Under the pieces are notes generated by a model. It saw only the letters and a list, made by a program, of their open reading frames with translations. It searched no databases and was not told the DNA's origin. Shown here piece after piece: positions 26,506 through 33,642 of a DNA stretch of 33,745 bases. The DNA is from Candidatus Woesearchaeota archaeon (GTDB lineage: Archaea > Nanobdellota > Nanobdellia > Woesearchaeales > GW2011-AR4). Made by a program: the position numbers and the translations under genes. Location of the stretch: positions 1 through 33,745 of the forward strand of contig JACPDF010000012.1 in NCBI GenBank assembly GCA_016184145.1. The letters run 5' to 3'. Each line of letters begins with the position of its first letter. Position 1 is the first letter of the stretch.

Positions 26506-26518
26506 AGTATTTATATAC
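26506..26518 (+). promoter_or_regulatory. TATA box of the 63-aa membrane protein gene
   Basis: AGTATTTATATAC predicts a start near 26538 and a leader of about 30 nt. The GAGGTGA ribosome site (26558-26564) precedes the ATG by about 5 nt, so this mRNA is not leaderless. Confidence 0.55.
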
Positions 26519-26569
26519 CCTTCTTATTAACAAACTTTAATTAGTTATTCATAAAAAGAGGTGAATATA

Positions 26570-26761
26570 ATGGCTTTTGGCGTTCAGGAGATAACCCTTG
26601 CTATAATTGTGGGAACTTTGGCCGCTATAGTCTATTCCTTAAGGGTGCTTGTTCTTATGGAAAGAAGGATTGCAAGGATAGAAGGCCACATAGAAGCGGT
26701 TGTGAATAAAGTAATGAGGGAAGAAGTCAGGATAGAAAAGTCTCTGAAGAAGAAAAGATAA
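26570..26761 (+). CDS. Small single-pass membrane protein
   Basis: A 63-aa protein. Residues 6-30 form one hydrophobic helix (ITLAIIVGTLAAIVYSLRVLVLM). The rest is a charged amphipathic helix with many Arg/Glu/Lys (RRIARIEGHIEAVVNKVMREEVRIEK), ending KSLKKKR, so it is probably a membrane-anchored coiled coil facing the cytoplasm. The start is set by a clear GAGGTGA site; an upstream in-frame GTG lies inside that site. Its stop directly abuts the stop of the convergent hjc gene. No family was recognised. Confidence 0.65.
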   Translation: MAFGVQEITLAIIVGTLAAIVYSLRVLVLMERRIARIEGHIEAVVNKVMREEVRIEKSLKKKR

Positions 26762-27151
26762 TTATCTGCTTATCAGCTCCTCGAACAGCAAGCCCTCATT
26801 TTTTGCTGTTTCTGCGCTGGCCATAAAACCCTTTTTTGTTTCTTTAAGATCCTCTATTGATATAAAATACCACTCATGGCCCTTGAACTTTACTGCTGTC
26901 CATGGCTCTGCGCCAAAAACATCAGCAAATTTCTTTAACGCTTCTATTTCTTTTTTCTCAAAGTATTTTTTCTGGTCTTTTGTTGTTTTGCATTCTATGG
27001 CCAGCCTTCTCAGCTTATTGCTAACAAGAACATCAGGAGAAGGGTAGCGATTAGAGCCTGAGCCAGCTATTCTTAAACATGCCCATTCTTTGGCCCAGAA
27101 CATATGGACTAGCTCCCGTTCAGCATTGATTCCTTTGGATTTTAGGGACAT
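26762..27151 (-). CDS. hjc: Holliday junction resolvase Hjc
   Basis: A 129-aa endonuclease that cuts four-way DNA junctions in recombination. It has the Hjc pattern KGINAERELVHMFW (6-19), RIAGSGSNRYPSPDVLV (27-43) and AIECK (51-55); D40, E53 and K55 are the PD-(D/E)xK metal and catalytic residues, and E11 and S31 are the other conserved positions. The start at 27151 is chosen because a GGGTGG site lies 6 nt upstream; an extra upstream ATG (27169) would add six residues. It follows RNase Z closely on the same strand, so the two are likely co-transcribed. Confidence 0.9.
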   Translation of the reverse strand: MSLKSKGINAERELVHMFWAKEWACLRIAGSGSNRYPSPDVLVSNKLRRLAIECKTTKDQKKYFEKKEIEALKKFADVFGAEPWTAVKFKGHEWYFISIEDLKETKKGFMASAETAKNEGLLFEELISR

Positions 27152-27172
27152 GCTAAACCACCCACACATTTT

Positions 27173-28063
27173 CTATAGGTTAATCTTCATAAAATCTTCT
27201 GCAGTAATGACGTTGTCAAAATAAGTCCTGGCTTCATCTTCAAGGTCGGATGTGTTTTTATAGCGGGCGCTGAAATGAGTCAGTATTAATTGCTTTGCAT
27301 TACTCCTGTTCGCTATTTCCGCGGCCTGTTTTGAGGTCATGTGACCATGTTCAATGCTTTTTTCCTCTAAGTCTGATGCATAGGTTGCTTCTGAGATTAA
27401 AATATCAACATCTTTTGCAAGCTTATATGCTCCTTTGCACGGCACAGTGTCTGTGATAATTGCTACACTCTTTCCTTCTACAAGGCTGGTTGCCTTTTCA
27501 ACATCTATCTTCTTTCCTTTCCACATTATGCTTTTTCCGTCCTGCAATTTACCTAACAAAGGGCCTTCAGGAATGCCGAGCTTTTTTACAAAACCAAGGT
27601 TAATTTTTCTCTTGCCCTTTTCCTCAAACCTGTAGCCCAAAGTCTCTATATTGTGCTCTAATTGCTCTGCCTCAAGAATAAAGTCATCATCCTCAAAAAA
27701 CTTTCCTGATTTTACTTCATTTACTTTTATCTCAAACTTTTGGTCAAAGCCAAAAACCTCAAACATCTTTTCTATAAGCCTTTTTGTCCCTTTCGGGCCG
27801 TATATATTCAATGTTTTATTGCAGCCAGAGGAGCTCATGCTTTGCACCAAGCCAGGAAGGCCAAGAACATGGTCGCCGTGCCAGTGGCTTATCAATATTT
27901 TTGATATTTTTGTTAATTTGATGCCTGCTATCTTAAGCTGCCTTTGCGTCCCTTCCCCACAATCAACTAGAATATTCTCAGAGCCGTAGCTAAGCAAAAT
28001 GCTGCTGTGGTTTCTTTCTTTCGTTGGCACCATAGATGAGGTGCCTAAAAATATTATCTGCAT
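27173..28063 (-). CDS. rnz: Ribonuclease Z (tRNA 3'-end endonuclease)
   Basis: A 296-aa metallo-beta-lactamase-fold enzyme that removes the 3' trailer of tRNA precursors. The zinc motif SHWHGDH (59-65) and the typical N-terminal FLGTSSMVPTKERNHSS (5-21), a late EHGHMTSKQAA, and LTHFSARY are all present. Length fits the short RNase Z form. Its TATA box is about 27 nt upstream, predicting a leaderless mRNA. It is divergent from endA across the second 100-bp repeat copy, so two tRNA-processing enzymes share an intergenic region. Confidence 0.95.
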   Translation of the reverse strand: MQIIFLGTSSMVPTKERNHSSILLSYGSENILVDCGEGTQRQLKIAGIKLTKISKILISHWHGDHVLGLPGLVQSMSSSGCNKTLNIYGPKGTKRLIEKMFEVFGFDQKFEIKVNEVKSGKFFEDDDFILEAEQLEHNIETLGYRFEEKGKRKINLGFVKKLGIPEGPLLGKLQDGKSIMWKGKKIDVEKATSLVEGKSVAIITDTVPCKGAYKLAKDVDILISEATYASDLEEKSIEHGHMTSKQAAEIANRSNAKQLILTHFSARYKNTSDLEDEARTYFDNVITAEDFMKINL

Positions 28064-28085
28064 TTTAACAAAGCAATATTTATCT

Positions 28086-28096
28086 CATTATAAACC
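28086..28096 (-). promoter_or_regulatory. TATA box of rnz-hjc
   Basis: On the minus strand GGTTTATAATG, centred about 28 nt before the ATG; leaderless spacing. Confidence 0.55.
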
Positions 28097-28152
28097 TTTC
28101 ATTTTAAATCATAGACAAAATAAGAAAAACACATTACTTTATTTTTCATTCG

Positions 28153-28252
28153 GTTCGCCTTCGGCTCACAAAGTATAGTGAATTGCATGCGAGGAAGCTC
28201 GCATGATCGCTTCCATCTCGAAGCCTCGCTCTCTAACATACGCTCGGCTTCA
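28153..28252. repeat. 100-bp dispersed repeat, copy B
   Basis: Identical to copy A at 18082-18181 and in the same orientation, ending 16 nt before the endA ATG. It keeps the 8-bp GAAG-loop hairpin and the GAAGCC/GGCTTC stem. The bases before it differ between copies, so the shared unit starts here. Part of it can be read through as an upstream in-frame extension of endA, but it is not likely protein-coding. Confidence 0.85.
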
Positions 28253-28268
28253 TTGCTTTCTTCTTGAA

Positions 28269-28847
28269 ATGACAAAAGCAAAGAAAAAGGAAATAGAGAA
28301 GAAAGAAGCAAAGGAAGAAGGCAAAACCATAAGGGCTAATTTTGAGGCAGACAAAGTCCTGACAGAAATATCCAATGAATCAAAGGAGCTTTATGACCAA
28401 AGCAGGTATGGTGCTTTGCTGGAAAACGGAAAAGTGCAGCTTTCTCTTATAGAAGCTTTTTATTTAATGGAAAAAGGCAAGATTGATATTTACAAGAGCA
28501 AGAATAAAAAATTTACACCAGAAGAATTTCTTAGGAAAGCACGGAAATTAGAGTCTAATTTCTGGGTTAAGTTCTGTGTTTTTAAGGATATCAGGAACCG
28601 CGGTTATATAATAAAAACCGCCTTGAAGTTTGGCGCGGATTTCAGGGTTTATGACCGCGGCGTAAAGCCAGGAGAGGATCATGCCCGCTGGGTGGTTTAT
28701 CCTGTTAATGAAGGAAGCACTTTAACATGGCATGAGTTTGCGGCAAAGAACAGGGTAGCACATTCCACCAAAAAAAGACTGTTAATTGGAGTTGTGGATG
28801 AGGAAGGGGATGTTAGCTATTGGGAATGTAGATGGATGAGGCCCTAA
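28269..28847 (+). CDS. endA: tRNA-intron splicing endonuclease
   Basis: A 192-aa enzyme that cuts bulge-helix-bulge motifs in intron-containing tRNA precursors. The catalytic triad is visible: Y128 (FRVYDRG), H138 (GEDHARWVV) and K168 (HSTKKRLL). The N-terminal region (about 25-95) is the typical EndA N-domain. Length fits the homodimer or homotetramer forms. A short basic tip (AKKKEIEKKEAKEE) precedes the fold. The ATG at 28269 is chosen because upstream in-frame codons lie within the dispersed repeat. Confidence 0.93.
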   Translation: MTKAKKKEIEKKEAKEEGKTIRANFEADKVLTEISNESKELYDQSRYGALLENGKVQLSLIEAFYLMEKGKIDIYKSKNKKFTPEEFLRKARKLESNFWVKFCVFKDIRNRGYIIKTALKFGADFRVYDRGVKPGEDHARWVVYPVNEGSTLTWHEFAAKNRVAHSTKKRLLIGVVDEEGDVSYWECRWMRP

Positions 28848-28861
28848 ATTTTCATCAAAAC

Positions 28862-28871
28862 ATATTTAAAA
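28862..28871 (+). promoter_or_regulatory. TATA box of the winged-helix/FEN-1 operon
   Basis: ATATTTAAAA centred about 28 nt before the ATG at 28894; leaderless spacing. Confidence 0.5.
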
Positions 28872-28893
28872 TTGGCTTCTTTACAGCTTCTTT

Positions 28894-29901
28894 ATGACAG
28901 CTAATGATGATATACTAAATCTTGTGAAGCAAAAAGGGCCCATCTTGCCGGCACAAGTGTCGAAGCACATAAAAGACAATATATTAATGACTTCTGCAAG
29001 GCTTTCTGAGCTCCTGTCAAATAAAAAAATAAAGATATCAAGCATCAAGGTTGGTGGCTCGCCATTATACTATGTTGATGGGCAGGAAAGCAAGCTGCAG
29101 AATTATGCTGATAATTTGGGCAGCAAGGAAAAAGAAGCGTATAATCTTCTTAAGGAGAAAAAGGTTCTGAGGGATTCGGCTTTAGAACCGGCAATAAGGG
29201 TGGCTTTAAGGATTATAAAGGATTTTTCCATACCTTTGCAGGTCAATTACGACAACAGGACAGAAGTATTCTGGAAATGGTACCTTGCGCAAAATAATGA
29301 AACACAGGAGATAATAAGGCAAATATTATCAAAAAAGGAAGAAATTGTTCAGCAAAAAATCCAGGCAGAAACACAAAAAAAAGAAATCACCAAGGAAGAT
29401 GCAATTCAAAAAGAAAGCATAGCTAAAAAATATGAAACACAATCAACTACACAAAAGCAAGATACAACAGAAAAACAGGATGAGTTAATTCAAAAAACAG
29501 CAGAAACCACAGCAAAAACAGGAGAGGACACTGCAAAAAAACCAGATATAAAAAGAGAGCAGGCAAAAAAGCCCGGGCAGACTATAGATAAAAATTATTT
29601 ATTAAACAAAACCAGCAATTTTTTTAATAGGAATAAGATAAACAAGATAGACGAAAAAGAAATAAAGAAAAACTCAGAGATGGATTTTATTGTTGAGCTG
29701 GAAACATCGATAGGAAAGGCAAAGTATTTCTGCAAGTCGAAGAACAGGAAGAAGGTAAATGAGTCTGACTTAAGCACGGCCATGATGCAGGCGCAGTCGA
29801 AAGGGCTACCATTGATTTTTGTGACTACTGGAAAGATTTCCAAAAAAGCAAAAGAAATGCTAAACACGGATTTCAAGAACATAATATACAAGGAGATTTG
29901 A
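28894..29901 (+). CDS. Winged-helix protein with C-terminal nuclease-like domain
   Basis: A 335-aa protein, not a family I can name. Residues 1-62 look like a winged helix (PAQVSKHIKDNILMTSARLSELLS). Residues 65-130 hold a second alpha-helical region. Residues 140-230 are low-complexity, rich in Lys, Gln and Thr, and likely a disordered linker. Residues 262-335 (DFIVELETSIGKAKYFCKSK ... DLSTAMMQAQSKGLPLIFVTTG) resemble the restriction-endonuclease fold, with acidic residues around E268/E270 and the CKSK segment in place of the usual ExK. Which residues are catalytic is unclear. The stop (TGA) is followed directly by the FEN-1 ATG, so it probably works with FEN-1 in DNA repair or replication. 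Confidence 0.6.
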   Translation: MTANDDILNLVKQKGPILPAQVSKHIKDNILMTSARLSELLSNKKIKISSIKVGGSPLYYVDGQESKLQNYADNLGSKEKEAYNLLKEKKVLRDSALEPAIRVALRIIKDFSIPLQVNYDNRTEVFWKWYLAQNNETQEIIRQILSKKEEIVQQKIQAETQKKEITKEDAIQKESIAKKYETQSTTQKQDTTEKQDELIQKTAETTAKTGEDTAKKPDIKREQAKKPGQTIDKNYLLNKTSNFFNRNKINKIDEKEIKKNSEMDFIVELETSIGKAKYFCKSKNRKKVNESDLSTAMMQAQSKGLPLIFVTTGKISKKAKEMLNTDFKNIIYKEI

Positions 29902-30933
29902 ATGGGAGTAGCATTTAAAGATCTGGTAATATCAAAAGAAATAGAGCTGGATTTTCTTAAAGACAAGATAATACTTCTTGATGCCTATAATGTGCTGTAC
30001 CAGTTTCTGACTACAATAAGAGGAAGAGACGGAACTTTGCTTATGGATTCTAAAGGCAATGTAACCTCCCATCTTGTCGGCTTGTTTACAAGGACTTCAA
30101 ATCTTATGCAGAGAGGAATAAAGATTGCTTTTGTCTTTGACGGAACGCCTCCGGAATTAAAGCAGAAGACAGCAGAGCAAAGGAATCAGCTTAAGATTGA
30201 AGCAGAGAAAAAATATATGGAAGCAAAAGAGAAGGAAGATGTCGAGGATATGAAAAAATATGCTTCAAGGATGACAAGGCTCACAAAGGATATGGCTGAG
30301 GAGTCAAAAAAACTAGTTGGTTTCTTTGGGCTTCCTGTTGTGCAGGCGCCTTCCGAAGGAGAAGCGCAGGCAGCTTATATGATAAGCAAGAATAAAGGCT
30401 TTGCTGTCGGCAGCCAGGATTTTGATTCTTTGATTCATGGGGCAACAAAGCTTGTAAGGAACCTATCAATAGCAGGAAAAAGAAAAAAAGGGAAGACACT
30501 GAGCTATGAGGCGGTAAAACCAGAGCTGATAGACCTTTCAGAAAACCTTAATATTTTGGGAATAGACCAGAACCAATTAATTGCGTTGGCGATGATAATA
30601 GGAACTGACTATAATCCTGGAGGCATAAAAGGCATAGGCCCAAAGAATGCCTTGAAATTAGTCAAAAAACACAAGACGGATTTTGATGAGATGTTTAAGG
30701 AAGCGAAATGGAACGAGCATTTTGAGTTTCCATGGACAGACATTTATTATTTAATCAAGAAAATGCCTATAACAGATGATTATGAATTAAAATGGAGTAA
30801 TGTTAATGAAGGGCATTTGTATAAGTTATTGGTTGACGAGCACGATTTTTCAGAGGAAAGGGTAAAGTCTGCTCTGGAAAAGTTCAGTAAAGGGAATGTT
30901 AAAAAACAGCAAAAATCGCTTTCTGATTTTTAA
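29902..30933 (+). CDS. fen: Flap endonuclease 1
   Basis: A 343-aa structure-specific nuclease that removes 5' flaps at Okazaki fragments. Acidic metal ligands are all present: D27 (LLDAYN), D80 (FDGTPP), E152 and E154 (PSEGEAQAAY), D173 and D175 (SQDFDS), and D236 (GTDYNPGG, in the helix-hairpin-helix region). The C terminus reads QQKSLSDF and stops one residue short of the usual QxxLxxFF PCNA-binding motif. An AAGGAG ribosome site precedes the ATG by about 6 nt. The upstream partner is coupled, and the Trm5-like gene follows after one base. Confidence 0.96.
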   Translation: MGVAFKDLVISKEIELDFLKDKIILLDAYNVLYQFLTTIRGRDGTLLMDSKGNVTSHLVGLFTRTSNLMQRGIKIAFVFDGTPPELKQKTAEQRNQLKIEAEKKYMEAKEKEDVEDMKKYASRMTRLTKDMAEESKKLVGFFGLPVVQAPSEGEAQAAYMISKNKGFAVGSQDFDSLIHGATKLVRNLSIAGKRKKGKTLSYEAVKPELIDLSENLNILGIDQNQLIALAMIIGTDYNPGGIKGIGPKNALKLVKKHKTDFDEMFKEAKWNEHFEFPWTDIYYLIKKMPITDDYELKWSNVNEGHLYKLLVDEHDFSEERVKSALEKFSKGNVKKQQKSLSDF

Positions 30934-30934
30934 A

Positions 30935-31771
30935 ATGACAAATAAGCTCAGGGATTTGCTAAAAGGAAAATTAACACCGGAAGAGCTTAGTATCATCCCA
31001 TCTTCTTATGATATTGTAGGCTCTATACTAATATTTTCAGATTTTCCAAAGGAACTGGCAAAAAAAGAAAGAATAATAGGAGAAGCCCTATTGAAACTGC
31101 ATAAAAGCATCAAAACAGTCTGCAAAAAAACAAAAAAGTATTCCGGTAAATACAGGCTGCCAAAATTAAAAATAATCACAGGAGAAAAAATAAAAGAAAC
31201 AATCCACAAGGAAAACAACGCAAGATTGAAATTGGATGTTGAAAAAGTATATTTTTCCTCCAGACTAAGCACGGAAAGGAAGAGGATTTTTGAGCAGGTA
31301 AAGAAGAATGAGGATATTTTAGTTATGTTTTCTGGATGCGGTGTTTATCCAATAACAATAGCAAGGAATGCAAATGCAAAAGAGATTTATGGTATTGAAA
31401 TCAATCCAACTGCACATAAATATGCATTGGAGAATCTAAAATTAAATAAAATTGATGGCAAAATAAAATTATTTTTAGGGGATGTTAAGAAGATTTTGCT
31501 GAAAATAAACAAGAAATTTGACAGGATACTGATGCCGCTGCCTAAGGGGGCAGAAAATTACCTGGATTTAGCATTAAGCAAAATAAATAAAAACGGGATA
31601 ATGCATTTTTACACTTTTTCTGAAGAGGGTAAATATGAGCCAATTATAAAAACAATAAAAAAAGAATGTGAAAAACAAGAAAATAAATGTAAAATATTAA
31701 GGATTGTAAAATGCGGGCAGTTTTCTCCTAGAATTAATAGAATATGTGTTGATTTCAGGGTTTACTGGTAA
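30935..31771 (+). CDS. Trm5-family tRNA (guanine-N1) methyltransferase-like protein
   Basis: A 278-aa SAM-dependent methyltransferase. The SAM loop reads MFSGCGVYPI (about 131-140), an acidic motif EINPTAH follows at 155-161, and the active-site region MPLPKGAENYLDLAL (200-214) matches the Trm5 MNLP-type pattern. Trm5 makes m1G37 next to the anticodon and, in archaea, contributes to wyosine formation. The N-terminal domain is shorter than in full-length Trm5 with a D1 domain, closer to the Trm5a/c types; the exact subtype is uncertain. The start is the ATG one nucleotide after the fen stop; an earlier in-frame Met would lie inside the fen end. Confidence 0.82.
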   Translation: MTNKLRDLLKGKLTPEELSIIPSSYDIVGSILIFSDFPKELAKKERIIGEALLKLHKSIKTVCKKTKKYSGKYRLPKLKIITGEKIKETIHKENNARLKLDVEKVYFSSRLSTERKRIFEQVKKNEDILVMFSGCGVYPITIARNANAKEIYGIEINPTAHKYALENLKLNKIDGKIKLFLGDVKKILLKINKKFDRILMPLPKGAENYLDLALSKINKNGIMHFYTFSEEGKYEPIIKTIKKECEKQENKCKILRIVKCGQFSPRINRICVDFRVYW

Positions 31772-31784
31772 GGTATAATTAGTC

Positions 31785-31797
31785 TCTATATTGAAAA
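31785..31797 (+). repeat. Third copy of a short intergenic motif
   Basis: TCTATATTGAAAA here matches the core of the 19-nt string found at 13537-13555 and 25701-25719. It lies 4 nt before the promoter element shared with mcm. Confidence 0.4.
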
Positions 31798-31800
31798 TAA

Positions 31801-31832
31801 GCACTGGACATTTGTGCGTCAGATTTATAAAC
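31801..31832 (+). promoter_or_regulatory. Promoter with mcm-like upstream element, before the LAGLIDADG gene
   Basis: 31801-31822 matches the mcm element (14329-14350) at 18 of 22 positions and is followed by the TATA box ATTTATAAAC (31823-31832). Transcription would start near 31855, giving a leader of about 110 nt with a 6-bp hairpin TGATGA/TCATCA (31851-31865) at its 5' end. Confidence 0.4.
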
Positions 31833-31962
31833 TAGAATTCGCTAATTTTTTGATGATTTTCATCATTTAAAATCTCCAAAATTGTCTCAACTGCCAAATT
31901 AAACCTTTCGCTTTTAGCAAAAGTCTTTTACGCAGTTTCAACCTTAAAAGATATGATTTAAA

Positions 31963-32973
31963 ATGATTTCAAAAAATAACAATCAAAAAATTGAATCGAA
32001 AGCTGAAAAAATGTGTAAATTAATTGAAGCTAATCCTGATTCAGTATTTAATCTTAGAAAAATTTGTCAGATTTACAATTCTAATACCCTAGATAGAATT
32101 GAACCTCTAAGAGCTAGTACTATTATATCAAGGTTATACCAGAAAGGTAAACTTACAAGAACTAAAACTCAATTGAAAGGAGGATATCTTTATTCTTCAA
32201 ATAATAAGGATAAATTAAATTCTATTTATGACAATTATCTGTTACCTTATGATTTTGAAAATAGAGGGGAAATTATCAAACTCCTAACAAAAAATAAATT
32301 TGAAATTTTAAGAACTGACCAGGAGATTAGTAATCATAAAGATATTAGTGCTTTTTTGGCTATGAACGTTGCTTTCCTTATGTGTGATGGCCATCTCAGA
32401 AAAAATCTTCAACAAATTAATTATTTTTTTAATCAAAAAGATGACGCAGAGTTATTCAAGAAATATTTTTTATCAGTTTTTAATGAAGAAAAGCTTTCGC
32501 TCACTCACCATTCTTCTTGTTTTAGGATAGGTATCTGCAATAAAAGTTTAGCTATGCTATTTAATTCTTTAGGAGTTCCTACTGGAAATAAAGTATACAA
32601 GCCTTTTTTAGTTCCGGAGTGGATTTATTATGGGCCAGACAATATAAAACTGACATTTCTGTCTACTATCTATGGTAATGAAGGTTCAAAGCCTCAAGAT
32701 AATAAATTTAGGATTCAGTTTGTATTATCCAAAACTAAAGACTTTGTTCCAAACTTGCTCGAATTCCTGAATCAAGTAAGGTCAATGCTAAACCATTTTG
32801 GAATATCAACTTCCCATATTCAGCTAAGAAAGCAAAAAGGGAGGGCTTTTTGCGGCAGATTTTATATAAAAGGAAAAGATAATTTGATTAAGTTTTATAA
32901 TGAAATTGGATTTTTGTATGCTTCTGAGAAGCAAGAAGTCTTAGAATCACTAGTTCTAAACGGAAAATCTTAA
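31963..32973 (+). CDS. Free-standing LAGLIDADG homing endonuclease-like protein
   Basis: A 336-aa protein. The N-terminal ~85 residues resemble a helix-turn-helix (ASTIISRLYQKGKLTR). Two degenerate LAGLIDADG motifs follow: AFLMCDGHL (137-145, catalytic-type D142) and TFLSTIYGNEGSK (231-243, catalytic-type E240), about 95 residues apart as expected for a single-chain two-repeat enzyme. Both acidic residues are kept, so cleavage activity is possible, but it could also be a DNA-binding regulator or maturase. It is not inside an intein or a recognised intron. The coding region is AT-rich. No Shine-Dalgarno site is visible; the ATG is the first in frame. Confidence 0.7.
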   Translation: MISKNNNQKIESKAEKMCKLIEANPDSVFNLRKICQIYNSNTLDRIEPLRASTIISRLYQKGKLTRTKTQLKGGYLYSSNNKDKLNSIYDNYLLPYDFENRGEIIKLLTKNKFEILRTDQEISNHKDISAFLAMNVAFLMCDGHLRKNLQQINYFFNQKDDAELFKKYFLSVFNEEKLSLTHHSSCFRIGICNKSLAMLFNSLGVPTGNKVYKPFLVPEWIYYGPDNIKLTFLSTIYGNEGSKPQDNKFRIQFVLSKTKDFVPNLLEFLNQVRSMLNHFGISTSHIQLRKQKGRAFCGRFYIKGKDNLIKFYNEIGFLYASEKQEVLESLVLNGKS

Positions 32974-32998
32974 AAAGTTAGCTCTATTATTCTAATAA

Positions 32999-33071
32999 GT
33001 GCGCGATGAATGAGATGAACACCCTCTAAGGCAAAAGCCAATGAAGAACGGAAAGTAACTGATGAGCGCAC
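32999..33071 (+). ncRNA. Possible C/D-box-like small RNA
   Basis: A terminal 6-bp stem pairs GTGCGC (32999-33004) with GCGCAC (33066-33071). Inside are GCGATGA (33003-33009, one mismatch to the C box RUGAUGA), a central GGC-AAAA-GCC hairpin, and CTGA (33059-33062) as a D box. The inner C' and D' boxes are poor, and the C box overlaps the stem, so the assignment is weak. It lies in a gap between two genes that does not look coding. Confidence 0.3.
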
Positions 33072-33085
33072 AACTTCTTTTGGAT

Positions 33086-33098
33086 AATATTTAAATAC
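33086..33098 (+). promoter_or_regulatory. TATA box of the PH-like membrane protein gene
   Basis: AATATTTAAATAC centred about 27 nt before the ATG at 33119; leaderless spacing. Confidence 0.55.
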
Positions 33099-33118
33099 TA
33101 AAATGGAGTTGTGATATT

Positions 33119-33625
33119 ATGACTATAATTTGGAGGGATAGATATTTTTTTACAATTCTTGTGAATATTTCTTGTTTAGTATCTTTGATATATACACTAA
33201 TTGTAATAATTAAAAATTTCAACGCAGAGTTTTTTATGAATTTGACAATCATCACCTATATGTTTTATTTATTAATCATACTCGTCTTTCTTAATTCACT
33301 TAGGATGAAATTAACGTACCTTACAAATGAAGGAATTAGAATTGAAAATACCCCAGATAGCCAATATATAACAATAAAATTAAAACAAAAACCACGATTC
33401 TTTAGATGGGAGGAGATAGAGTACCTTAAAATAATTGGTAGACATCAAGGTCCTTATGGTTATATGATTAATCTATTAATCTTAAAATCAAAATCAGGTA
33501 AAAAATATGAGTGCTGGATATCCAAACCTCAAAAATTTATCAACAAACTTTCAGAAATAAACAAAAAGAATTTATTAACAAAAGACTCCAGATTCTGGAT
33601 TTTTCAAGAATTGCATAAGATATAA
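33119..33625 (+). CDS. Membrane protein with bacterial-PH-like C-terminal domain
   Basis: A 168-aa protein. Two hydrophobic helices lie at about 10-32 and 40-60, separated by a short turn. The C-terminal ~100 residues show a beta-rich pattern (LTYLTNEGIRIENTP ... FFRWEEIEYLKIIGRH ... INLLILKSKSGKKYECWI) like bacterial PH or DUF-type membrane-associated domains. Function unknown. It is AT-rich, like the LAGLIDADG gene before it, and has its own leaderless-type promoter. It is convergent with the gene at the window edge. Confidence 0.6.
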   Translation: MTIIWRDRYFFTILVNISCLVSLIYTLIVIIKNFNAEFFMNLTIITYMFYLLIILVFLNSLRMKLTYLTNEGIRIENTPDSQYITIKLKQKPRFFRWEEIEYLKIIGRHQGPYGYMINLLILKSKSGKKYECWISKPQKFINKLSEINKKNLLTKDSRFWIFQELHKI

Positions 33626-33642
33626 GAATTATAAACGAACTT

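Noticed and set aside
28203-28268. N-terminal extension of endA into the repeat
   Set aside because: The extra 22 codons are repeat sequence shared with a non-coding copy elsewhere; the EndA fold starts after 28269.
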